Assembly (NCBI GenBank): GCA_964465295.1
Contig: CAYXKC010000013.1
Span: 1 to 28,862 of the forward strand
From: Methanolacinia sp964465295
Lineage (GTDB): Archaea; Halobacteriota; Methanomicrobia; Methanomicrobiales; Methanomicrobiaceae
Direction: 5' to 3'
DNA: 28,862 bases
The notes beneath the pieces are model-generated. The model worked only from the letters and a program-made list of their open reading frames with translations. It did no database searches and was not told the origin of the DNA. Shown here piece after piece: positions 23,367 through 28,862 of this stretch; the first letter of the stretch is position 1; each line of letters opens with the position of its first letter. The translations under genes were made by a program, and so were the position numbers.

Positions 23367-24164
23367 TTAGTTACTCTCCACTGAATCCTCTTCCCCGGCC
23401 GCCCTGAGCGGAACAATATAGGGGTGTTCAAGTTCATTGCTGATATGTGCCTCAATCCCGTAAACGGACCTCATCATTGATGCGTTAAGGAGGGATGAAG
23501 GGGGCCCGAATCCGCAGACATCGCCATCGTTCAGGACAAGTATGTCATCACAGTACCTTGAGGCGAGATTCAAGTCATGAACAGAGATTATGACCGAGGT
23601 TTTCCTTTCCTCCGAGAGATCCCTGACGATCTCCATTACATTCATCTGGTAACGGATGTCCAGGCTGCTCGTCGGCTCGTCCATAAGCATTATTGGAGTC
23701 TCTTGTGCAATCGCCCTTGCAATCATGACCCTCTGCCTCTCTCCGCCCGAGAGCTCGTTTAATCCCCGGAACGCAAACTCAGCCACGTCGACCAATTCCA
23801 TAGCGGAGTACGCCTTCTCGTGGTCCTCCTTTCTGGCCCGCCAGCCGATATGCGGCTTTCTCCCCATCAGGACCGTGTCGAATACGTTCGCACCCGAACC
23901 GGTCGATATCACCTGCGGTACATATGCAACCACCTTCGCGATATCTGTCCTGTCCATCTCCCTGACACCTGTACCGAAGATCGAGACCTCCCCCCCAGGG
24001 GCCAGAATGCCATTAATACACCTGATTAAGGTTGTCTTTCCCGATCCGTTCGGTCCGGCTATTCCGGTGATTGTTCCCTCTCCTGTCTCGAAACTGACGC
24101 CTGAAAACACCGGGACGGTCCTGTATGAAAACGAGAGATCTCTTACCTTTACTGCTGCGGTCAT
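23367..24164 (-). CDS. ABC importer ATPase, FecE/BtuD type
   Basis: 265 aa from the ATG at 24164, which has GAGGAGT 8 nt upstream; a GTG at 24173 is in frame but overlaps the permease end. Walker A GPNGSGKTTLI, signature LSGGERQRVMIARAIA, Walker B PIMLMDEPTSSLD and H-loop VIISVHDLN are all intact. The C-terminal MRSVYGIEAHISNELEHPYIVPL tail is typical of ATPases for iron-siderophore, haem or cobalamin importers. It hydrolyses ATP for the adjacent FecCD/BtuC permease. Its start is 1 nt past the permease stop and its stop abuts the cobN start, so all are tightly coupled. A decayed paralogue lies at 18412-18705. Confidence 0.95.
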   Translation of the reverse strand: MTAAVKVRDLSFSYRTVPVFSGVSFETGEGTITGIAGPNGSGKTTLIRCINGILAPGGEVSIFGTGVREMDRTDIAKVVAYVPQVISTGSGANVFDTVLMGRKPHIGWRARKEDHEKAYSAMELVDVAEFAFRGLNELSGGERQRVMIARAIAQETPIMLMDEPTSSLDIRYQMNVMEIVRDLSEERKTSVIISVHDLNLASRYCDDILVLNDGDVCGFGPPSSLLNASMMRSVYGIEAHISNELEHPYIVPLRAAGEEDSVESN

Positions 24165-24165
24165 T

Positions 24166-25248
24166 TTAATCACTCCTCTTCATGAACAGGTAGAGAAAGA
24201 ACGGAACCCCGATGAATGCAGTCATTATTCCAACAGGAATGGTGGAGGGATACAGCAGCATCCGGCCTGCGATATCCGCCGTAAGAAGAATCGCTGCTCC
24301 TATCAACCCGGATGCGATTATAAGCACCCGGTGATCGCTCCCGGTTGCCATTCTTGCGATATGCGGCCCGACAAGCCCGATGAACCCGATGGTTCCGGTA
24401 AATGCGATTATTGCAGCTGTGAGAAGCGAGGATACGACCATAAAGACCGTCATCCTCCTTTCAACAGGAATCCCAAGACTCTTTGCGATCTCGTCCCCTT
24501 CGGAGAGAGCGTTTAAATCCCATGATTTCCAGATCAGCCAGGGAACTACAGCCAACAGCACGAGCATCACTATGCCAAACTCCGTCCATGTCGTCCTGCT
24601 GAGCGAGCCGAACATCCAGTAGACGACCTCCGCAGCCTGGTCGGTCGTGCCGAAGTACTGGAGAAGCGATGTTACGGCCGAGAAGAGGTACATGACAGCA
24701 ATTCCGGCGAGAATCATCGAGGAGGACTGCATCCCCTTCCTTCTTGCCATACCGTATATGGCAAAGGAGGCAGCCATCGCGAAGATGAAGGCATTCGATA
24801 TTATAAGCAGGCTTCCCGTTATTGCAACAACACCCGCACCGAGGACTATTGCAACCGACGCCCCGCATGATGCAGCTGAGGCGATACCGAGGGTAAACGG
24901 GCTTGCGAGAGGATTTTTCAGTATTCCCTGCATAATAACTCCTGAAACCGCGAGGCCGAACCCGGCGGCGATTGCAAAGAGTATGCGGTGGAGCCTGAAA
25001 TCCCAGAGAATTATATCGGCCTGGCCTGCGGGCGAGTAGTCCTCGCCGGAGAAGAAGGAAAGCAGACGCCCGGTGAAACCGTCGATAATAGCCCGGTATG
25101 ATTCGATAACCGATATCTCCGAGGTGCCGACGGTAACGCCCCAGCAGACAAGCATTGCAATCAGTATGATGATTCCAAGAAGGAAAAAGAATTTTTTCCT
25201 CCTGATAAGCTCATATTCGGCCCTGAAACTCTCCAGTCCCGATGCCAT
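24166..25248 (-). CDS. ABC importer permease, FecCD/BtuC family
   Basis: The 360-aa membrane protein has about ten hydrophobic helices. After the first (FFFLLGIIILIAMLVCWGVTV) comes the FecCD signature: HRILFAIAAGFGLAVSGVIMQG, then ILKNPLASPFTLGIASAAS. The cytoplasmic coupling region EGDEIAKSLGIPVERRM and the closing TGTIGFIGLVGPHIARM and STIPVGIMTAFIGVPFFLYL segments are those of BtuC/FhuB-like permeases. It would carry an iron- or cobalt-chelate or corrinoid across the membrane. It starts 4 bp after the binding-protein stop and ends 1 nt before the ATPase start. Confidence 0.95.
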   Translation of the reverse strand: MASGLESFRAEYELIRRKKFFFLLGIIILIAMLVCWGVTVGTSEISVIESYRAIIDGFTGRLLSFFSGEDYSPAGQADIILWDFRLHRILFAIAAGFGLAVSGVIMQGILKNPLASPFTLGIASAASCGASVAIVLGAGVVAITGSLLIISNAFIFAMAASFAIYGMARRKGMQSSSMILAGIAVMYLFSAVTSLLQYFGTTDQAAEVVYWMFGSLSRTTWTEFGIVMLVLLAVVPWLIWKSWDLNALSEGDEIAKSLGIPVERRMTVFMVVSSLLTAAIIAFTGTIGFIGLVGPHIARMATGSDHRVLIIASGLIGAAILLTADIAGRMLLYPSTIPVGIMTAFIGVPFFLYLFMKRSD

Positions 25249-25252
25249 TATA

Positions 25253-26815
25253 TCACATCATCCCCGGGTACACGAAGACAGAGCCTGAATAGTTCTCAAA
25301 ATCAAGCCCCTGATATCTCTCGATATACTCCCTGTGGATATCTTCGGGATTCATGTCCGAAAACTGCTCAGGATAGAGCCACTTTGCCATATACATGATT
25401 CCGATAAAGTGACCGGGGCCGCCGAAGATGTCATTGTGCATAATGTGCATCCGGCCATTCTTTACCGCATCAATATCCTGCCATCCCGTTCTTGTGGCCA
25501 GTAAGTTATAGAGTGTCTCTGTCTGTTCAAATCCGTCACCGGCGTAGCCCCCGAACTTATACGAACCTGCACCAATTAGCTTGACTATAACCTCAGGGTT
25601 GCCGGAAAAGACAGATTCGGGATCGACGAGCGGATAAGCGGGCACCGCATCCTCGAATATGTTCTTTCCGCCGGCTATGTTTATCTTCCCGTTGAAGCCC
25701 GAACCATTAGCACAGGATTTAAACTCATCCCAGCTTTCGAAATATATTGTCGTCCTGTCTTTTTCTGAAATATCAGATGTTCTGTCGGCTACAAGATTCA
25801 TACTGTTCTTGTAAAAGGATACAAATTCATCTCCGACCTCCTTTTTATCGAGAACATCTGCAAGAAGGGTCGTCTCCTCCGCATAATTATCCGGATCGTA
25901 GCAGTCGAACCTGAATACGCGTATGGAAGGGTCCGATTCCTGAAGCTTTGCCTGTATCTCATCGCATTTTGTGCTCATGAACCCGGCATAGAGAAATACG
26001 GCATCGGGTGAGAGCGAGATTATCTTCTCGTAGTCTGTCTCCCAGACGCTTCCGATATTGGCTTTATCATTGTACTCGGGGAAGAACCCGGGATCCTCAA
26101 TAACACTGTCCGGGACGCCGGATATCATACCGGGGAATACCCCGAGCGATCTCATCGTCTCAAGGACATCTGCATTGAGGACCACGGCGTTTCTGACAGG
26201 CCTGTACATGACGATCTCATGTCCGGTGGAATCGGTGACCGTCCAGGATCTTCCTTCATGGTATTTCCAGATCCATGCGGCGTCCCTGAGATCTTCTTCG
26301 GCCGGTGCGTCTTTATTCCCCTCAAGCGAGGCGATTATCCCGGAGGAAAGCTCTGAATCCTCAATAATACCGTTCATATTGCCGTCGAGAGGGAGTGTTC
26401 CGTAAAGGACTACAGATTCACCGGGAGAATAATCGAAAGTTCCGGATTCATCGCCGACCAGATCTTTCCATTTTACAGTTATATTCTCCTCCAGCTTCTC
26501 ATCTGTTCTTATAGTAAAGTCAAATGAATCCCCGCCGGTAATTGTGATAAAGACATTATTTCCTTCTGCACTTATCCTCTCCTGCGGGAGGGAGGAGGAT
26601 ATAATTTTTACTCCTGAAGGAAAGGTCTCAACAAGATAACCTGTTATCTGTCCGGAATTGCTTACACCAATTTTGTATTCATATTCTCCCCCATCCATGA
26701 CAGGATATACGGTATGGACAGGCAAACCGTCCTGAATTCCGCCAGATACGGCTAAAGGCAGCAATACAACCAGCAACAGCGCCATTACCGGCATACGGCA
26801 CATATTCATAATCAT
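25253..26815 (-). CDS. ABC importer substrate-binding protein with N-terminal EF-hand-like module
   Basis: 520 aa, longer than the usual ~350. A signal peptide (PVMALLLVVLLPLAVSGG, residues 9-26) has no lipobox. Residues ~27-140 form a beta-rich extra domain. Residues 144-155 (DGNMNGIIEDSE) fit the EF-hand/dockerin calcium loop D-x-N-x-N-G-x-I-x-x-x-E exactly, and a short helical AAWIWKYHEGRS link follows. The class III periplasmic-binding domain starts near 190 (WTVTDSTGHEIVMYRPVRNAVVL) and includes SPDAVFLYAGF and VDPESVFSGNPEVIVKL. Iron-chelate and corrinoid binding proteins share this fold; the ligand is not decidable here. First gene of the ABC-cobN operon, with AGGG before the ATG and an inverted-repeat operator candidate at 26849-26866. 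Confidence 0.9.
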   Translation of the reverse strand: MIMNMCRMPVMALLLVVLLPLAVSGGIQDGLPVHTVYPVMDGGEYEYKIGVSNSGQITGYLVETFPSGVKIISSSLPQERISAEGNNVFITITGGDSFDFTIRTDEKLEENITVKWKDLVGDESGTFDYSPGESVVLYGTLPLDGNMNGIIEDSELSSGIIASLEGNKDAPAEEDLRDAAWIWKYHEGRSWTVTDSTGHEIVMYRPVRNAVVLNADVLETMRSLGVFPGMISGVPDSVIEDPGFFPEYNDKANIGSVWETDYEKIISLSPDAVFLYAGFMSTKCDEIQAKLQESDPSIRVFRFDCYDPDNYAEETTLLADVLDKKEVGDEFVSFYKNSMNLVADRTSDISEKDRTTIYFESWDEFKSCANGSGFNGKINIAGGKNIFEDAVPAYPLVDPESVFSGNPEVIVKLIGAGSYKFGGYAGDGFEQTETLYNLLATRTGWQDIDAVKNGRMHIMHNDIFGGPGHFIGIMYMAKWLYPEQFSDMNPEDIHREYIERYQGLDFENYSGSVFVYPGMM

Positions 26816-26848
26816 GTTTTTATCCCTATTTCATAAAAATTTTGTTAA

Positions 26849-26866
26849 ATGTATTACATAATACAT
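26849..26866. promoter_or_regulatory. operator-like inverted repeat upstream of the ABC-cobN operon
   Basis: ATGTATTA-CA-TAATACAT is an 8-bp perfect inverted repeat with a 2-bp spacer, 34-51 bp upstream of the binding-protein start. Its place next to a TTTTATG promoter-like tract suits a repressor of the metal/corrinoid uptake operon. No regulator is encoded nearby. Confidence 0.5.
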
Positions 26867-26891
26867 GTGTGATTGAAATTAAATTAATTAA

Positions 26892-26982
26892 TTGTTACAA
26901 AATATTGTTTTTTCTTACTAAATAGCAAACAGTAAAAGATATATTTTATTAATTCCCATGTTGGTACTACGGCTTGTTACAA
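26892..26982. repeat. two copies of TTGTTACAA in the divergent control region
   Basis: TTGTTACAA, a 9-bp palindrome around a central T, occurs at 26892-26900 and 26974-26982, in both cases followed by AA. The second copy lies within a GGCTT...AAGCC hairpin (26971-26988) in the likely 5' leader of the pilin gene. It may be a regulator site shared by both divergent operons. Confidence 0.35.
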
Positions 26983-27014
26983 AAAGCCAAAAAAGTAATT
27001 TTGGAGATTAATGT

Positions 27015-27716
27015 ATGAGAATAGAGAATGAAGCGGTCTCGCCCGTCGTCGGCGTCATGCTGATGCTTGTGGTGACTATCATCATCGCAGCTGTTGTCAG
27101 CGCATTTGCGGGTAGTATGGCTTCGACACAGGAGAAGGCGCCTTCGGCAAGTTTTAAGGCGATAATATCTAATGACGGAAGCTGGGGGGGAAGCAGCTTT
27201 GACTTGATATGCCTTGGAACAGAAGAAGGAATCCCCTCAAGAGACATCAAACTTACGACATCATGGACAGCCTCCGACGGAACATCCGGTGGAATGGTTA
27301 TTACCGGCCCAATGGATGAACCAAATGTAGCCTATGACAACGGAACCGGTACACCCGATGATTTATACTGCGCACCCATCGGATTTGGGCCCGGAGTTGG
27401 AGAATGGAAGTCCAGCGGCGGATTCTATGTCAACCAGTACTACGGAAACTATACATTCATGACAGGTACAAAGGCACACAATGGCGCCTATGGCTGGAAT
27501 GAGGCCTACGGTGGATATGGTGTTTCCCCTGATACGAGATACGAATATACAGCAGGCACCGGCTTTGATCTTGCTAACCAGGATACCGATGCCATGATGG
27601 CCATACTTGGCGACGAATGGTACAAACTCATGCCCGGTGACAAGGTCAGGGTGAAACTGACACACATTCCGTCAGGAACAACAATCTACGACGAAGATGT
27701 TGTGGTGGAGGGATAA
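27015..27716 (+). CDS. archaeal type IV pilin-like protein (PF07790-type N-terminus), first of a pair
   Basis: The 233-aa protein opens with a short charged leader (MRIENE) and the hydrophobic helix AVSPVVGVMLMLVVTIIIAA, the archaeal pilin N-terminal motif that assembles into the filament core after prepilin-peptidase processing. The head domain (about residues 45-233) is rich in Gly, Tyr, Thr and Asp (AYGWNEAYGGYGV) and predicted to be beta-rich and exposed. GGAG lies 9 nt before the ATG. A TATA-like GATATATTTTA near 26939 would give a leader of about 45 nt. The stop is 4 bp before the second pilin's start. Whether it forms adhesion pili or another filament is unknown; no pilus ATPase or platform protein is in the window. 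Confidence 0.85.
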   Translation: MRIENEAVSPVVGVMLMLVVTIIIAAVVSAFAGSMASTQEKAPSASFKAIISNDGSWGGSSFDLICLGTEEGIPSRDIKLTTSWTASDGTSGGMVITGPMDEPNVAYDNGTGTPDDLYCAPIGFGPGVGEWKSSGGFYVNQYYGNYTFMTGTKAHNGAYGWNEAYGGYGVSPDTRYEYTAGTGFDLANQDTDAMMAILGDEWYKLMPGDKVRVKLTHIPSGTTIYDEDVVVEG

Positions 27717-27720
27717 AGAC

Positions 27721-28293
27721 ATGAAAAACAATGAATCAGCAGTATCACCGGTTGTTGGTGTTATGCTTATGCTTGTAGTAACCATTATCATAGCTGCCGT
27801 GGTCAGCGCATTTGCAGGTGGAATGGGCGGCAATGCAGAGACCCTGCACACTGCACAGATAAAAGCGACCTACAGCCAGCAGACCGGGATCGAGATCGAT
27901 AACCTCGGAGGAGATGCACTCCCCACGATAACGACCAGTATACTCATATACCCGACAAAAACATTCGGAAATGCTGAACATATGGTATGGACGGTCAATA
28001 AATCGTCGATTACCGGGGTAAAGACCGACCTCACAAAGGATCTTGACGGAGACGGCGAACTTGGAGAGTCGGCATGGCTTCGGCAGGGTGGACTTACAGG
28101 AAGCAAATCGTTCAATCCCGGGGATACACACTTCATTGAACCGCCGTACCACACCAGAGATTTCCTCCAGCCCGGAGCAAGCGCCACCTATGCCTTCGAC
28201 AGTTCAGCCAATATAGGAAAGACGTTCTGGATAGAGCTCGTCGATGATTCAGGAAGAACTATTGGAAAGACGGAAGTAACCATTACTCCCTGA
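27721..28293 (+). CDS. archaeal type IV pilin-like protein (PF07790-type N-terminus), second of a pair
   Basis: 190 aa from the ATG at 27721, which has GGAGGGAT about 7-8 nt upstream; the frame stays open back to 27697 inside the previous gene, but that start has no RBS. Leader MKNNES is followed by the same 27-residue helix as the upstream pilin (AVSPVVGVMLMLVVTIIIAA and onward to SAFAG). The head is shorter and unrelated in sequence, with an Asp-rich loop (DLDGDGELGES) that looks calcium-binding and a C-terminal beta hairpin ending GRTIGKTEVTITP. The gene pair is probably co-transcribed and supplies a major and a minor pilin of one filament. Confidence 0.86.
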   Translation: MKNNESAVSPVVGVMLMLVVTIIIAAVVSAFAGGMGGNAETLHTAQIKATYSQQTGIEIDNLGGDALPTITTSILIYPTKTFGNAEHMVWTVNKSSITGVKTDLTKDLDGDGELGESAWLRQGGLTGSKSFNPGDTHFIEPPYHTRDFLQPGASATYAFDSSANIGKTFWIELVDDSGRTIGKTEVTITP

Positions 28294-28294
28294 A

Positions 28295-28352
28295 ATCCTG
28301 CAGGATCACAATCAAACCAAACCCAAATCAAACCAGACCCAAACAACTTTTT
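28295..28352. terminator. palindrome, 16-bp tandem repeat and T-run between convergent genes
   Basis: ATCCTGCAGGAT (28295-28306) is a perfect palindrome right after the pilin stop. Two 16-bp units ATCAAACCAAACCCAA / ATCAAACCAGACCCAA (28311-28342, one mismatch) follow, then T8-A7. The T/A run can terminate transcription from both sides. Confidence 0.5.
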
Positions 28353-28353
28353 T

Positions 28354-28862
28354 TTAAAAAAAGACTGCCATCACAATTCCGATGCAGATTACCTTTGCAG
28401 TCATACTTGCCGCATATGCAATCACCGCAACCCGTATCCCGTCTTTTCCGAAGAGTGCAATATACAGAGGAACCGAGTACTTCAGGTATATCATTGTGAT
28501 TATTATCATGCTTCCGAGGATGAGGGTTACGAGTGCCTGGCCGAATGTAAGTATACCCGTATCGGTCATCGACCCTACTACCGCATAGCCGGCAGAGAAA
28601 TGCATGAACTGGGCAAGGAGTGCGGCGGAGGCCTCACCCGGAAGACCTATGAGGTTTAAAACCGGGTCGAATATTACGTTCAGGTACTCAAGGAGGCCGA
28701 AGAGGGTTAACAGCCAGAAGATTATCATCGTTATGAAAGTTATCGGAATGATCTTCTTCAGTGGTCTTTTCGATTTTTCAACCGCTTTTTTTAGTGATTC
28801 GAGGTTAGGCCTCCTGAATTCTTCAGTCTCTTCCACCCTCTCGTACTCCTTTTCAGGGACGG
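28354..28862 (-). CDS. nucleoside-recognition (Gate) domain membrane protein, C-terminal part (partial)
   Basis: The frame is open through the window edge (VPEKEYERVEETEEFRRPN lies before the first GTG), so the true start is outside. The visible ~168 residues have a charged N-terminal stretch, then about four hydrophobic helices (IIPITFITMIIFWLLTLFGLL; GQALVTLILGSMIIITMIYL; a C-terminal AVIAYAASMTAKVICIGIVM). The segment LNLIGLPGEASAALLAQFMH fits the Gate/nucleoside-recognition family (SpmA/B, FeoB-Gate-like). Its transported or sensed molecule is unknown. It converges with the pilin pair. Confidence 0.75.
   Translation of the reverse strand, partial: VPEKEYERVEETEEFRRPNLESLKKAVEKSKRPLKKIIPITFITMIIFWLLTLFGLLEYLNVIFDPVLNLIGLPGEASAALLAQFMHFSAGYAVVGSMTDTGILTFGQALVTLILGSMIIITMIYLKYSVPLYIALFGKDGIRVAVIAYAASMTAKVICIGIVMAVFF

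Noticed and set aside
23656..24516. 286-codon plus-strand frame opposite the ABC ATPase and permease
   Set aside because: It is the antisense of two firmly identified genes; its Ser/Pro/Arg-rich, low-sense composition is typical of a shadow frame.
28295..28352. The tandem repeat as the beginning of a CRISPR array
   Set aside because: Only two adjacent 16-bp units without spacers and no cas genes nearby.

Overview
The window reads as a stretch of chromosome from a methanogenic archaeon, most likely of the Methanomicrobiales. This is inferred from family content: a GHMP-type beta-RFAP synthase (methanopterin synthesis), an archaeal phosphoribulokinase, a SufC-SufB pair, tandem PF07790-type pilins, a DUF6064-type membrane protein and a CobN/ChlI/ChlD-type chelatase. 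Many genes have a TATA-like box about 25-31 nt before the start codon (leaderless-type starts), while genes inside operons carry GGAG-type ribosome binding sites.

Layout. 1-2129: the tail of an unidentified gene, the beta-RFAP synthase-like gene, a short pentapeptide-repeat gene that looks truncated, and a GNAT acetyltransferase. 2136-7500 (minus): a compact operon glmM, glmU, a second GlmU-like nucleotidyltransferase and glmS, which covers fructose-6-P to UDP-GlcNAc. 7557-8784 (minus): a cyclase-family hydrolase and an unidentified Cys-rich protein. 8829-10657 (minus): sufC-sufB, closed by a good hairpin/T-run terminator. 10667-12147: a gene-poor stretch with a perfect 14-bp palindrome, then phosphoribulokinase (minus). 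12148-14506 (plus): a histidine-kinase ATPase-domain relic, a small zinc-ribbon protein, a duplicated-domain surface protein and a DJ-1/PfpI protein. 14533-16146 (minus): a DUF6064-type membrane protein and a flavodoxin-fold reductase.

16203-18244 (minus) is the most interesting locus: a ChlI-type AAA+ gene followed in the -1 frame by a ChlD-type VWA domain. The two are joined at an in-frame A-AAA-AAC heptamer inside a ten-A run. The arrangement predicts that programmed -1 frameshifting makes both the small (about 360 aa) and medium (about 680 aa) metal-chelatase subunits from one gene. The large CobN-type subunit is encoded at 19674-23366, downstream of and tightly coupled to a FecCD/BtuCDF-type ABC importer (23367-26815). 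All three classes of chelatase subunit and a chelate importer therefore lie within 11 kb.

18248-19673, between chlI and cobN, is AT-rich and holds no intact gene. It contains at least three decayed genes: a FecE/BtuD-type ABC ATPase with two nonsense codons, a SAM-methyltransferase fragment and an IS5-type transposase C-terminus. 26816-27014 is a divergent control region with operator-like inverted repeats. 27015-28293 holds two adjacent pilin genes with the same N-terminal helix, and 28354 to the end is a nucleoside-recognition (Gate) membrane protein cut by the window edge. No tRNA, rRNA or CRISPR array was seen.
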